Source: Stigmatella aurantiaca DW4/3-1 (GTDB lineage Bacteria > Myxococcota > Myxococcia > Myxococcales > Myxococcaceae). From it: a stretch of 64,000 nucleotides of DNA. The position numbers and the translations under genes are program-made. Location: contig NC_014623.1 in the NCBI RefSeq assembly GCF_000165485.1, positions 949,501 through 1,013,500 of the forward strand, in the 5' to 3' direction. The notes beneath the pieces are model-generated. The model worked only from the letters and a program-made list of their open reading frames with translations, was not told the DNA's origin and made no database searches. Position 1 is the stretch's first letter; every line of letters begins with the position of its first letter. Positions 18,400 to 28,077 of this stretch are shown in pieces.

Positions 18400-20220
18400 A
18401 TGCAAGAGCCTGTCATTGGGATTGACCTGGGGACCACCAACAGCGCCGTGGCCACGGTGGAAGGAGGCCAGGCGCGCCTCATCCCGTCGCGGTCCGGAGG
18501 GCGGCTGACGCCCTCCATCGTGGGATTGACCCGGGAGGGGGCGCGGGCGGTGGGGCTGGCCGCGCAGCGCCTGGCGGAGGTTCAGCCGGATGCGGTGGTG
18601 TGGGCCACCAAGCGCTTCATGGGCCGGCGCTGCACGCCGGAGCTGGTGCAGCAGTCCCGGCGGATGGTGCCCTTTCCGCTGATCGCCGGGCCGACGGGGG
18701 ATGTGCGCGTGCGCCTGGCGGGAAGGGCGCTGCCCGTCACCCAGGTGGCGGCCATGGTGCTGGGCGAGCTGAAGCTGGACGCGGAGGCGTGCCTGGGGGG
18801 GCCCGTGCGCCGATGCGTCATCACCGTGCCCGCCCACTATGATGACAACCAGCGCTCGGCCACGCGCGAGGCGGCCGCCATCGCCGGGCTGGAGGTGATG
18901 CGGCTGGTCAACGAGCCCACGGCGGCGGCGCTCGCCTACGGGCTGGCGAGCGGCTTCGAGGGCAATGCGCTGGTGTTCGACCTGGGCGGCGGCACCTTCG
19001 ATGTGTCCATTCTCGAGGTGAAGGACGGCGTCTTCGAGGTGAAGGCCACCGGGGGCGATGCGTCGCTCGGGGGCGAGGACTTCGATCAGCGCATCGTGCA
19101 GTGGCTGCTGGCCCAGGTGGACGGCGCGTTCCGCGAGACGGTGAGCCAGGATGCCGTCTCGATGCGCCGGCTGAAGGTGGCGGCGGAGGCGGCCAAGCGC
19201 GAGCTGACCGAGTACGAGGAGACGCTCATCTCCGTGGGGGACCTGGGGGACCACTCTGGACCGGGCACCCCGCGGGTGACCGGCGTGGAGACGGTCCTCA
19301 CGCGCAGCTTCTTCGAGACGCTGTCCGAGCCGCTGTCGCGCCGCTGCCTGGCGGTGTGCGAGTCGGTGATGCGCGAGGCGAAGATGAGCCCCCGGTCGGT
19401 GGATGCGGTGCTGCTGGTGGGGGGCATGACGCGGGTACCGCTGGTCCGCCGGCTGGTGCAGGATTTCTTCGGCCGCCTGCCCACCACGGAGCTGAACCCG
19501 GACGAGGCCGTGGCGCTGGGGGCCGCGGTGCAGGCGCATGAGCTGGCCACGCAGTCGGGCGCCGCGCTGCTGTTGGACGTGGCGGGACAGTCGCTGGGGG
19601 TCGGGGTGCTGGGGGGACGCGTCAAACGCCTCATCGCCAAGAACACGAACGTGCCGGTGGTGACGCGGCAGATCTTCCTGCCAGGCCGGTCGGGACAGGC
19701 CGAGGCCCGCATCCCCATCTACCAGGGAGAGGGCGAGTTCCAGGACGAGAACCACAAGCTGGGCGAGGTGGTGCTGCGCAACCTCCAGGTGGGCTACCGC
19801 TCGGACATTCAACTGGAGGTGACGTTCACGCTCTCCAGCGAGGGCATGCTCTCGGTGCGCGCGGTGGACCTGAGGACCGGCACGGTGGAGCAGGTGCGGC
19901 TGGAGGCGCGCAACAGCCTGCCGGTTCCGGAGGCGCAGCAGCTCTCCCAGGAACAGGCCCAGTACGCCAGCGTCCAGGCCCAGCAGGACGGCCGGCGGGC
20001 GGAGGAGAAGCTGCGGCGGCTGCTGGAGCGCGGAGAGAAGCTGTCGCGGATGCTTCAGCGCACCGCCCAGGAGAGCCCGGGCACGGAGGCACGCTTCGCG
20101 GTGGGCACCATGCGCAGCCTGTTGGACCACGGCCGTGCCGCGCTCCAGGCGGGCAACATCGAACAGTGCGCGCGTGTCGCACGTCAGCTCACCACGGTGC
20201 TGACGGGCCGCCCGGTCTGA
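18400..20220 (+). CDS. Hsp70/DnaK-family chaperone
   Basis: The 606-residue protein has the complete actin-like ATPase domain. It shows GIDLGTTNSAVATVEGG (phosphate 1), LVNEPTAAALAYG, VFDLGGGTFDVSILEVKDG (phosphate 2) and VDAVLLVGGMTRVPLVRRLV (adenosine). A beta-rich substrate domain from about residue 385 (LLLDVAGQSLGVGVLGG) and a helical lid with coiled-coil character follow. The C-terminus has no EEVD or DnaK-type acidic tail and the protein is shorter than DnaK. No dnaJ or grpE is adjacent. This suggests one of the extra, specialised Hsp70 paralogues of myxobacteria rather than the main DnaK. Confidence 0.92.
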   Translation: MQEPVIGIDLGTTNSAVATVEGGQARLIPSRSGGRLTPSIVGLTREGARAVGLAAQRLAEVQPDAVVWATKRFMGRRCTPELVQQSRRMVPFPLIAGPTGDVRVRLAGRALPVTQVAAMVLGELKLDAEACLGGPVRRCVITVPAHYDDNQRSATREAAAIAGLEVMRLVNEPTAAALAYGLASGFEGNALVFDLGGGTFDVSILEVKDGVFEVKATGGDASLGGEDFDQRIVQWLLAQVDGAFRETVSQDAVSMRRLKVAAEAAKRELTEYEETLISVGDLGDHSGPGTPRVTGVETVLTRSFFETLSEPLSRRCLAVCESVMREAKMSPRSVDAVLLVGGMTRVPLVRRLVQDFFGRLPTTELNPDEAVALGAAVQAHELATQSGAALLLDVAGQSLGVGVLGGRVKRLIAKNTNVPVVTRQIFLPGRSGQAEARIPIYQGEGEFQDENHKLGEVVLRNLQVGYRSDIQLEVTFTLSSEGMLSVRAVDLRTGTVEQVRLEARNSLPVPEAQQLSQEQAQYASVQAQQDGRRAEEKLRRLLERGEKLSRMLQRTAQESPGTEARFAVGTMRSLLDHGRAALQAGNIEQCARVARQLTTVLTGRPV

Positions 20221-20359
20221 GCCCGTTCGCGGGACTGTTCGGCACTCACCAGTTTCCGCCGCATCCTGTCGAGCCGCGCACGCGGAGGGCGTCTGTCCAT
20301 GCACAGGGCCTTGGGGGGTGCATGGCGGTTCGGTTCCGTGCGCCCTACCGGGAAGGCGC

Positions 20360-21526
20360 ATGGGACTGCTCTTCTCACGGGACGAGATCTTCGTTGTCGA
20401 CGATTGTCGGATGACACGTGCGATGGTGTGCGACCTCTTGGTCCGCCTGGGATGCGAACCGGTTCCCCTGGACAGTGGCGCGGCGTGCCTGGAGGCGCTG
20501 GGGCAGCGGGTGCCCTCGCTGGTGCTGATGGATCTGCGGATGGAGGGCATGCAGGGGGATGAGGCGTGCCGCCGCGTGAAGGCGCACCCCGCTGCCCGGG
20601 ATGTCCCCGTGGTCATGCTCACCGGCGCCAGCGCTCCGCACGAGGTGATGCTCTGCTCGCGCGCGGGCGCGGATGACTTCCTGCCCAAGCCCGTGGATGC
20701 CGATGCGCTGACGGCGAAGGTGCTGGCGGTGCGCGCGGCGCGCGAGTATGCCCGGCAGAGGCCTCCCGCGGGCTTGGGGGTGCTGCTGGCGGAGGGAAGC
20801 CGCTCCCTGGGGGCATTTCTGGGCGGAGCGCTGCAACACGAGGGCTTTCACGTGCTCTGCACGGGCAACCCGAAGGAGGCGTTGGCGCAGGCCACGGAGC
20901 ACGAGGCCAGGGTGGACAGCCTCGTCATCGACGTGTCGCGCAGCTTCACCTCTGGCGATGGCATGGCGCTGGCGGCCCGGTTCCGGGAGCTCTGCCCCCG
21001 CAAGCCCATGGTGCTGGTGTCCAGCGTGGAGGAACCCACGGAGGTGCACGCGCGGGCCCAGGAGCTGTCGGGAGGGCCCCTGCTGGAGCGGCGGCACCTG
21101 ACGCCGGGGGTGCTGGTGGCCCGCGTGCTGGAGCGGATCCACCCGGGACTGACTTCGGTGCGCGCCGCCGAGCGCGTGCCCTTGTTCTCCGTGGTGGAGT
21201 TCTCCGCGCGCAGTGGCTCCACCCTCACGGGCTTCAGCTCGGACGCCAGCCCCGAGGGGCTCTTCGTGCGCACCCTCACCCCGGCGCGGTCGGGGACGCG
21301 GTTGTCCTTGCAAGTGATGCTCGCGGGCCAGCGCGCCCCTTCCGCGGTGGAAGCCCTCGTGGCCTGGTCCAACCCCCTGCGGGGCGGCTCGGCCTTCCAA
21401 TCCTCCATCGGCATGGGGTTGCGCCTGGAGCGCGTGGACACGCACATGGCCATGCAACTGCAGCGCTTCGTGCCCCGCTCTCACGGATTTTCACTCGCCT
21501 CCCCCCGGCGTCCCTCAACTTTCTGA
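20360..21526 (+). CDS. REC-REC-PilZ response regulator
   Basis: The 388 residues divide into three parts. The first receiver (about 6-122) is complete, with the acidic pair Asp14-Asp15, phosphoacceptor Asp58 in LVLMDLRMEG, Thr in VVMLTGAS and Lys110 in FLPKPVD. The second receiver (about 133-255) is degenerate: GVLLAEGSRSL replaces the acidic pair, VIDVSRS keeps one Asp, and no Lys is found at the end of strand 5. The C-terminal PilZ domain (about 275-380) shows SDASPEGLFVRT, matching the DxSxxG motif, and GMGLRLERV. The RxxxR motif that normally opens a c-di-GMP site is not obvious. A GGAAGG site precedes the ATG. Confidence 0.87.
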   Translation: MGLLFSRDEIFVVDDCRMTRAMVCDLLVRLGCEPVPLDSGAACLEALGQRVPSLVLMDLRMEGMQGDEACRRVKAHPAARDVPVVMLTGASAPHEVMLCSRAGADDFLPKPVDADALTAKVLAVRAAREYARQRPPAGLGVLLAEGSRSLGAFLGGALQHEGFHVLCTGNPKEALAQATEHEARVDSLVIDVSRSFTSGDGMALAARFRELCPRKPMVLVSSVEEPTEVHARAQELSGGPLLERRHLTPGVLVARVLERIHPGLTSVRAAERVPLFSVVEFSARSGSTLTGFSSDASPEGLFVRTLTPARSGTRLSLQVMLAGQRAPSAVEALVAWSNPLRGGSAFQSSIGMGLRLERVDTHMAMQLQRFVPRSHGFSLASPRRPSTF

Positions 21527-21662
21527 GAGGCTCAAGGGGGCTTAACTCCCCGTAATTCCAAGCAGCTCTTGCTGGCATGCGCATGGCAAGGAGTCCCGGC
21601 GCGGCGAGAGTCTCCCTCGGAGTCAGAGGTGCTCCGCTGGGCCGGAGCGCTTGGGAGGATGC

Positions 21663-23768
21663 ATGAAGTGGACATGGGGAAGCTTCGGATTGGCACTGGC
21701 TGCCGTGGGGTGTGGCGGTGGAGAGGGTGAATGGGAGCAGCCGCCGAACCAGCCGGTGAGCAGCGAGGCGAGGCTGGAGGGCTTTGCCGGGTGCTCGGAG
21801 CTGGAGGCTTACATTGAGGACACCGCCGTCCTCGACATGCGCACCCAGCTGAGCTGGCAGCGGCGGTGGCGCAACGGCGGCATTGGCGTTCCGGACATGG
21901 GCGCCGGAGAGCCGCCGATGGCCAGCCCGGAGGCGCCTGGATCCGGCGGGGACTCTTCGGGCGGGCCGAACGACTACACCGACACCAACAACCAGGTGGC
22001 GGGGGTGGACGAGGCGGACTTCGTGAAGAACGACGGGACGCGCATCTTCGTCATCTCCGGCCAGAAGCTGTACGTGCACAAGTCCTGGCCCGCGGCGTCC
22101 CTGCAGGCGCAGGGCAGTCTCGCCCTGGAGGGCTATCCGCGGGAGATGTTCCTCACGGATCAGAACCGGGTCATCGTCTTCTCCGGCGTCATGGTGGCGG
22201 CGGAGGCCACCGGAGGGAACTCGGGAGGCAAGAGCCCGGCGCCGGACGTCTCGGACTCCGCGCCCTGCTCGCCGATGGGCTGCGGGGGCTACGGCGCGAA
22301 CGCGACGAAGGTGACGGTGGTGGACGTGACGGATCCGGCGTCTCCCCGGGTGGCGGATGAGCTGTACCTGCCGGGGATGTATGCCCAGGCGCGCCGCTCG
22401 AACGGGACGGTGCGGATGCTGCTCAACGAGACCTTCCAGTGGCCCCAGGGCGTGCGCTGGTACATGGAGGGCTCGTTCTCCACGGAGAAGCAGTGGAAGA
22501 AGGCGCTCCGGGAGCTGATGAACCAGAACGAGCGCCTCATCCGCCAGCAGACGCTGGCGCAGTGGCTGCCGAGCGGCTGGCGCAAGGCCGCGGATGGCTC
22601 CAAGGTGGAGGTGCAGCACGACTGCCAGAGCTTCTACCGCAGCAACACGCCCACCCAGCTGGGCTTCGTCACCGTGGCCACGCTCAACCTGGAGGGGAAC
22701 GAGACCCTCTCCCTGAACAACACCCACCTGCTCGCCCCTCCCGGAGAGCTGTACGCGTCCAAGGACTCGCTCTACCTGGCCAACACCCACTGGTGGTGGT
22801 GGCCGGAGAATGACCAGAAGACCTACTCGTACCTGCACAAGTTCGATCTTCGCCAGCCAGGCGAGGCCCGCTACGTGGGCAGCGGCGTGGTGGAGGGCAC
22901 CCTGCTCAACCAGTTCAGCATGGACGAGCACGAAGGGGTGCTCCGGGTGGCCACCACCCTGTCCACGCTGGAGGTGAATGACAACTCACCCTGGGGCTCG
23001 CAAAAGCTCTCCAGCCGCATCACCACCTTCCGCGAGGAGGGGGGGCGGCTCAAGGAGGTGGGCAAGAGCGTGGAGTTGGCGGACGGAGAGCGCATTTACA
23101 GCGCGCGCTTCATGGGGCCCAAGGGCTACGTGGTCACATTTCGGCAAACCGACCCGCTCTTCACCTTTGATCTCTCGGATCCCGCCCACCCGCGCAAGGT
23201 GGGGGAGCTGAAGGTGCCGGGTTTCTCCACCTATATCCACCCGCTGGGGGAGACGCATCTGCTCACCATCGGACAGCACGTGCCGGAGAATCCCAACGAT
23301 CCCACCCCTCGCGGGCTCAAGCTCTCCTTGTTCGACGTGTCGGACATGAGCCATCCCACGGAGGCCTTCACCCTGCGCGTGGGTTCGTCCTCGGGGTGGA
23401 GCGACGCGTCTTATGATCACAAGGCCTTCAACTTCTTCCCGGCCAAAGGGCTGCTGGCCATTCCTTTCGCGGAATACTTGCCCTATGCCTCTGATTATTG
23501 GTCTGGATTCCGCAGCGAGCTGCGGGTCTTCCGGGTGGATGCGGCCACGGGCTTCACCGCGGTGGGAGCACTGCCCATGTCGGATCTGTACAACACGAAC
23601 CCCTACAGCGGTTGGACGTGGTACTGGAGTCCCACCGTGCGCCGAAGCGTGATGGCGGATGACTATGTCTATGCCATCAGCGACGCGGGGGTGCGTGTGG
23701 CCAACGTGAACACCCTTCAGGTGCCACTGGCGACCGTGCAGCATGAGAGGGAGATCCCTTCTCCGTAG
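21663..23768 (+). CDS. beta-propeller-domain lipoprotein
   Basis: The 701-residue protein has a lipoprotein signal (WGSFGLALAAVGC followed by GGG). The mature part begins with an acidic linker. It then shows DTNNQVAGVDEADFVKNDGTRIFV, the highly characteristic start of the secreted beta-propeller domain family (PF09826 type). Repeating propeller blades follow (VTVVDVTDPASPRVADELYLPG; FDLSDPAHPRKVGELKVPG; LSLFDVSDMSHPTEAF). Trp/Tyr-rich stretches are frequent. The family is extracytoplasmic and its function is not established. ATG at 21663 follows GGGAGG. Confidence 0.88.
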   Translation: MKWTWGSFGLALAAVGCGGGEGEWEQPPNQPVSSEARLEGFAGCSELEAYIEDTAVLDMRTQLSWQRRWRNGGIGVPDMGAGEPPMASPEAPGSGGDSSGGPNDYTDTNNQVAGVDEADFVKNDGTRIFVISGQKLYVHKSWPAASLQAQGSLALEGYPREMFLTDQNRVIVFSGVMVAAEATGGNSGGKSPAPDVSDSAPCSPMGCGGYGANATKVTVVDVTDPASPRVADELYLPGMYAQARRSNGTVRMLLNETFQWPQGVRWYMEGSFSTEKQWKKALRELMNQNERLIRQQTLAQWLPSGWRKAADGSKVEVQHDCQSFYRSNTPTQLGFVTVATLNLEGNETLSLNNTHLLAPPGELYASKDSLYLANTHWWWWPENDQKTYSYLHKFDLRQPGEARYVGSGVVEGTLLNQFSMDEHEGVLRVATTLSTLEVNDNSPWGSQKLSSRITTFREEGGRLKEVGKSVELADGERIYSARFMGPKGYVVTFRQTDPLFTFDLSDPAHPRKVGELKVPGFSTYIHPLGETHLLTIGQHVPENPNDPTPRGLKLSLFDVSDMSHPTEAFTLRVGSSSGWSDASYDHKAFNFFPAKGLLAIPFAEYLPYASDYWSGFRSELRVFRVDAATGFTAVGALPMSDLYNTNPYSGWTWYWSPTVRRSVMADDYVYAISDAGVRVANVNTLQVPLATVQHEREIPSP

Positions 23769-23809
23769 TCTGAATCGCGGCATTTTTCCCTTCAGTTCGA
23801 GGGAACGGC

Positions 23810-23840
23810 GGCCGGCCTGCTCGGGGGATGCAGGCCGGCC
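23810..23840 (+). terminator. hairpin after the beta-propeller lipoprotein gene
   Basis: GGCCGGCCTGC (23810-23820) and GCAGGCCGGCC (23830-23840) form a perfect 11-bp stem with a 9-base loop, followed shortly by TTTT (GTGGCATTTT). Confidence 0.8.
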
Positions 23841-23933
23841 GTGGCATTTTGAGGGGTCAGAGGAAGCCGGGCCGCGGCGTCATTGCGTGACTCGCGCATT
23901 TCGCGTGGGAAGACGCTATAGGCCGGCCCTCCC

Positions 23934-25310
23934 ATGAGCACCTCCGTGAAGTCCCGCCGTGAAGAACTCCGAGAACTGACGCGGCTTGCCGTTCCCATCG
24001 CCATCGCCCAGGGGGGCCAGGCGCTCATGGGCTTGGTGGACACGTTGGTGGTGGCGCGGGCGGGCACCTCGGCGCTGGCCGCCGTGGGGTTGGCGCACAA
24101 CCTCTTCTTCGCCATCAGCAGCGTGGGGCTCGGGCTGATGATGGGGTTTGATCCGCTGATGTCCCAGGCCATCGGGGCGAAGAACCCCGACCGGGCCCGG
24201 GCCCTGTTGTGGCAGGGCGCCTGGGCGGCGCTCGGGGTGGGGCTCGTGCTGGGGAGCCTCCTGTTGACGCTGCCCTCGCTGCTTCCGCTGGTGGGGTACG
24301 AGGAGTCCACCCTGGTGGGGACGCGCTCCTATCTCCAATGGCGCGCGCCGGCCCTCATCCCGCTGCTCATCTTCCTGATGTTCCGCGCGTACCTGCAGTC
24401 CACGGCGAGCCTTCGGCCGCTGGTGGTGGCCACCGCGGTGGCGAACCTCTTCAACCTGGGGGCGGGCATCCTCCTCGTCTTTGGCGGGGGCGTGTTGCCA
24501 GAAGGGTGGGGGAGCCTGCGGAACATCCCGGCGATGGGGGCCGACGGCTCGGCGGTGGCCACCTTGCTGAGCACCTTGTTGGAGGTGGGCATCCTGGGCA
24601 TCGCGGTCCGCGCCTTGGGGCGGCCGGGCGCCACGCACTCCCGCTGGCCGAAGTGGGCGGATCTCTCCCAGGCCGCGCGGGTGGGGCTGCCCATTGGGCT
24701 GCACCTGGCCGCGGAGGTGGGCATCTTCTCGCTCGCGGGCGCGATGGCGTTCCGGATCAGCCCGGAGAGCATGGGCGCGCACCAGATCGCCATTGCCTAC
24801 GCGAGCCTCTCCTTCACGATCGCCATGGGCATTGGCAACGCGGGCAGCGTGCGCGTGGGCTGGGCCGTGGGGGCGCACAACACGCCCCAGGCGCGCCGCA
24901 GCGGCTTCACCGCGTTCGTGGGGGGCGCGTGCTTCATGGGCGTGTCCGGGCTGGTGTTCGCCCTGTTTCCACAGCAGATGGCCCGGCTGGCCGGGGCTCC
25001 CACCGAGGTGATTCCGCTCGTGGTGCCGCTGCTCATGGTGAGCGCCGTCTTCCAGATCTTCGACGGGGTGCAGGGCGTGGGGGCGGGCGTGCTCCGGGGA
25101 ACGGGGGCCACGCGCTTCACCTTCGTGGCCAACATGGTGGCCCACTATGGCGTCGGCTTGCCGGTCTCCTTGTGGTTGGGCTTCGGGATGGGGATGGGCG
25201 TGGTGGGCATCTGGTGGGGCTTGAGCGCGGGGCTCATCTGCGTGGCGTTCTCCCTGGTGTGGCGCTTCCACCGGCTCAGCTCGGGAGTGCTGCGCCCCTT
25301 GGAGGCCTGA
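23934..25310 (+). CDS. MATE-family multidrug efflux transporter
   Basis: The 458 residues form about twelve transmembrane helices in two homologous halves. LTRLAVPIAIAQGGQALMGLVDTLVVARAG is the first helix with the family's PxxxxQxxxxxxxxxDxxxxG pattern. The equivalent in the second half begins LSQAARVGLPIGLHLAAEVGIFS. DPLMSQAIGAKN and GSVRVGWAVGAHN are the conserved QxxGA- and RVGxxxGA-type loops. Members export cationic drugs or metabolites by Na+ or H+ antiport. The substrate is unknown. Confidence 0.9.
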   Translation: MSTSVKSRREELRELTRLAVPIAIAQGGQALMGLVDTLVVARAGTSALAAVGLAHNLFFAISSVGLGLMMGFDPLMSQAIGAKNPDRARALLWQGAWAALGVGLVLGSLLLTLPSLLPLVGYEESTLVGTRSYLQWRAPALIPLLIFLMFRAYLQSTASLRPLVVATAVANLFNLGAGILLVFGGGVLPEGWGSLRNIPAMGADGSAVATLLSTLLEVGILGIAVRALGRPGATHSRWPKWADLSQAARVGLPIGLHLAAEVGIFSLAGAMAFRISPESMGAHQIAIAYASLSFTIAMGIGNAGSVRVGWAVGAHNTPQARRSGFTAFVGGACFMGVSGLVFALFPQQMARLAGAPTEVIPLVVPLLMVSAVFQIFDGVQGVGAGVLRGTGATRFTFVANMVAHYGVGLPVSLWLGFGMGMGVVGIWWGLSAGLICVAFSLVWRFHRLSSGVLRPLEA

Positions 25311-25326
25311 TCCAGGGGGGCAGGCC

Positions 25327-26040
25327 CTACCAGGGCAGGTACTGCTGGATCATCTGGCGCCACACGGGCCAGTCATGCGTCCCGCCGCCCCAGACGGCCA
25401 GGTGGTTGCCGATGTCCTGCCGCCACAAGAGGGTGGAGAGGTTCTCGTTGGAGGGGCGGCAGAAGTCGTGTTCGCCCACCGCGAGGATCATCTCCACCTT
25501 CTGGAGCGCGGCGCGCTGGGCCGGATCCGACAGCCCCGTCAGCCACTGCGTGCTCGAGTGGAAGTACACGCTCTCGTCGTGGTAGCCGTCGAGGAAGTCG
25601 TCCGTCTCGAACTTGCCGCCCATGGAGATCAGCCGCCGGAACACGTTCGGGTGGCGAAGGCCCACGTTGTAGGTGTGGAAGCCGCCGAAGCTGCACCCCG
25701 CCAGGGTGAGCCGTCCGCCGGTGCTGCGGTTCTGCACCAGCGGCACCACCTCGTTGAGCAGGTAGGACTCCCACGCGGCGTGCCGTGCCACCCGGTCATG
25801 CGGATGGGCGCCCGTGTTGAACCAGCTCTCTTCGTCCACCGAGTCCGCGCACACCACGAGGTAGCGGCCCGCCTGGATGCGGTCGGCGATGGCGCCAATC
25901 AGTCCGAAGTCCTCGGCCTGGTAGAAGCGGCCCCGGCTCGTGGGCAGCAACAGCACGGGCTCCCCCGCGTGCCCGTAGAGCAGCACTTCCATGTCCCGGC
26001 CCAGACGCTCGCTGTGCCAGCGGTGGTATTCGCGATTCAT
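25327..26040 (-). CDS. Fes-like / putative esterase (alpha/beta hydrolase)
   Basis: The 237-residue protein has the enterochelin-esterase type fold. It starts MNREYHRWHSERLGRDMEVLLYG; GRYLVVCADSVDEESWFN is the early strand-loop. LTLAGCSFGGFHTYNVGLRHP carries the nucleophile Ser117 in GCSFG. AVGEHDFCRPSN holds a candidate acid and WGGGTHDWPVWRQMIQQYLPW the catalytic His in the usual THxWxxW context. No signal peptide is present. Family members hydrolyse siderophore or other esters, and no siderophore genes are nearby. It converges with the MATE gene. Confidence 0.83.
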   Translation of the reverse strand: MNREYHRWHSERLGRDMEVLLYGHAGEPVLLLPTSRGRFYQAEDFGLIGAIADRIQAGRYLVVCADSVDEESWFNTGAHPHDRVARHAAWESYLLNEVVPLVQNRSTGGRLTLAGCSFGGFHTYNVGLRHPNVFRRLISMGGKFETDDFLDGYHDESVYFHSSTQWLTGLSDPAQRAALQKVEMILAVGEHDFCRPSNENLSTLLWRQDIGNHLAVWGGGTHDWPVWRQMIQQYLPW

Positions 26041-26149
26041 AGGGGCGGAACCTTAAATGTCCAGGCGCGTCAGCCGGCGCCCGAACCCGCCGTGGCCGGC
26101 GCGTCTGCCGGAGTGAATGTCCAGCAGTGGACATCTGCCGGGCCCGGCG

Positions 26150-26743
26150 TCAGAAGCGCAGGGTGGGGCCCAAGAGGATGTTGTTGATGGGCTTGGCGCA
26201 CCGCTTGTCCGCGGCCTGTTCGTACCGCACATCACACCACTGCCAGGAGGTGGCCGCGGTGACCCCCAGGTGGTCGCCCAGCCACCAGTCGAGACCGAAG
26301 CGCACCGCGGCGCTCAGGTTCGCGAACTCCTGGCGGATGAGCTGGCCGAACTCATCCGGTGTCAGGGGCCGGGAGTCGCTCCGGGCCAGCCGCAGGCTCA
26401 GCCAGGGCGAGAACATCCGGTCCCTCAGCACCCGGAAGCGCACCTCCATGCCGATCTGCTTGTAGTCGAGCTGCACGTGGTGGGAGGAGTCCTCTCGGAG
26501 GTTCTCCACCGCCGCGCCCCAGGTCTCCGCGCCCTCGACGTAGACGCCCAGGGAGAGCCCCACGGGGGCCTCCACGCCCAGGTACGCGTTGACCGCGGCC
26601 CCCTTTACGTTCCATTCACTCAGGTGGTCCAGTGCCACCCCTGCCCCCAGGGACAGGTACCCGCGCCAGCCACCTGCCTCGGCGGTTCCCGTGAAGAGCA
26701 GCACCCCCGCCAGCGCCCCAAGCCTCGATACACGTCGCATCAC
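26150..26743 (-). CDS. exported beta-barrel-like protein, unknown function
   Basis: This protein of 197 residues has a signal peptide (RLGALAGVLLFTGTAEA). Amphipathic beta strands follow (WRGYLSLGAGVALDHL, AVNAYLGVEAPVGLSLGVYVEG, LDYKQIGMEVRFRVL, RMFSPWLSLRLA). It ends with ILLGPTLRF, a terminal Phe typical of outer membrane barrels. Two Cys near the C-terminus (CDVRYEQAADKRC) could form a disulphide. I do not recognise a family. It is divergent from the MoxR gene with about 100 bases between them. Confidence 0.7.
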   Translation of the reverse strand: MMRRVSRLGALAGVLLFTGTAEAGGWRGYLSLGAGVALDHLSEWNVKGAAVNAYLGVEAPVGLSLGVYVEGAETWGAAVENLREDSSHHVQLDYKQIGMEVRFRVLRDRMFSPWLSLRLARSDSRPLTPDEFGQLIRQEFANLSAAVRFGLDWWLGDHLGVTAATSWQWCDVRYEQAADKRCAKPINNILLGPTLRF

Positions 26744-26844
26744 CCCTGAAGCCTAGCCTACAGGCCCGGGGGAGGGTCCATCCGTCCGCTCCCGTTCAGG
26801 TCTCCCTTCGGGATCACGCCTCCATGCCCATACACTGCGGGCCC

Positions 26845-28017
26845 ATGTCTCCCTCGCCTCTCTCCTTCGAGCTTGCCGCCGCCTCCCTTCGCGAGGCCCT
26901 CACCGATGCGGGGACGGGCCTGGTGGAGCGCGAGGCCATGGTGGAACTGGTGGCGCTGTCCGCGGTGGCGGGCGAGCACCTGCTCGTCATCGGCCCCCCG
27001 GGCACGGCCAAGAGCGAGGCGGTGCGCCGCACGGCGCGGGCCCTGGGCGGCAGCTACTTCGAGTACTTGCTCGGCCGCTTCACCGAGCCTTCGGAGATCT
27101 TTGGCCCGGTGGACCTGCGCAAGCTGCGCGACGGGCTGGTGGAGACCGAGACGGCGGGCATGCTGCCGGAGGCGGAGGTGGCGTTCCTGGATGAGGTGTT
27201 CCTGGGCTCCACCGCCATCCTCAACACGCTGCTGGGCGTGCTCAACGAGCGGATGTTCCGGCGCGGCCACACGCGCAAGCCCTGTCCGTTGAGGGTCTGT
27301 GTGGGCGCCTCCAACGCGTTGCCCGAGGAGGAGTCGCTGGCGGCGTTCGCGGACCGCTTCCTGGCGCGCATCTTCGTGGAGCCGGTGCCGGATCCCCGGC
27401 TGGAGGAGTTGTTGGCCGGGGGGGCCCGGCTGTGGCGGGAAGCGGAGGCGCGCGTGGCTTCGCTCGAAGCGCTGGATGTGCTCGCGCGCGTGGCCCAGGA
27501 GGCGGACCTGGGGCCCGTGCGCCCGCATCTGGCCCACGCGCTGCGCACGCTGCGGGCCTCGGGCATCGGCTTGTCGGACCGGCGGGCCGTGAAAGCCCAA
27601 AGGCTCATCGCCGCGGCGGCGGCACTGGCGGGCCGGCGGACGCCAGGCCCGGCGGACCTCTGGCCACTGTTCTACGTGGTGCCGACGAAAGAGGGCCAGG
27701 AACTGGCGCGCGAAGTGCTGCGGGAACTGCTGGCCTCGACGGAGAACTCGGCGCTGGCGGCGGCGGCGCTGGAGGCGAGCGCGGGGCCATTGGCCCGGGC
27801 GCAGCGCATCGCCCGGGATGGGCGCAAGCTTCTGGAGTCCCCCCCCACGGCGGGCACCGCCGGGGAGGTTTCGGCGTGGCGGCTCAAGTTGGAGGGAGTT
27901 GCCCGGGAAATGGATGCGGGCTTCGCCCCCGAGGCACTGCCTCCGGAGCTGCGAGTCCTGCGAGAGGAACTCCGCACCCTTCTGGAAAGCAAGGCCCCGG
28001 AGCAGGCGCTGGCCTGA
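26845..28017 (+). CDS. MoxR-type AAA+ ATPase (ATPase of a MoxR-vWA-beta-propeller ternary system)
   Basis: This 390-residue protein has Walker A GPPGTAKS at residues 50-57 and Walker B VAFLDEVF with Asp116-Glu117. LGRFTEPSEIFGPVDLRKL is diagnostic of the MoxR/RavA clade, and VGASNALPEEES holds the sensor-1 Asn. The lid domain and a helical C-terminus follow. MoxR ATPases act as chaperones that remodel partners bound through vWA proteins. Here a degenerate vWA-propeller protein is encoded two genes downstream. No clear ribosome-binding site is seen at ATG 26845, and an in-frame ATG at 26824 is the alternative. It is the first gene of a four-gene operon. Confidence 0.92.
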   Translation: MSPSPLSFELAAASLREALTDAGTGLVEREAMVELVALSAVAGEHLLVIGPPGTAKSEAVRRTARALGGSYFEYLLGRFTEPSEIFGPVDLRKLRDGLVETETAGMLPEAEVAFLDEVFLGSTAILNTLLGVLNERMFRRGHTRKPCPLRVCVGASNALPEEESLAAFADRFLARIFVEPVPDPRLEELLAGGARLWREAEARVASLEALDVLARVAQEADLGPVRPHLAHALRTLRASGIGLSDRRAVKAQRLIAAAAALAGRRTPGPADLWPLFYVVPTKEGQELAREVLRELLASTENSALAAAALEASAGPLARAQRIARDGRKLLESPPTAGTAGEVSAWRLKLEGVAREMDAGFAPEALPPELRVLREELRTLLESKAPEQALA

Positions 28018-28077
28018 GACGCCGCACGCCCCAGGCTTCTGGGCTCCCCACCGGACAGGCTCTAAACTGGAGGTCCC

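Noticed and set aside
23934-25310. MATE exporter as part of the lipopeptide cluster
   Set aside because: It is 20 kb from the cluster with unrelated genes between, and nothing in its sequence indicates the substrate.
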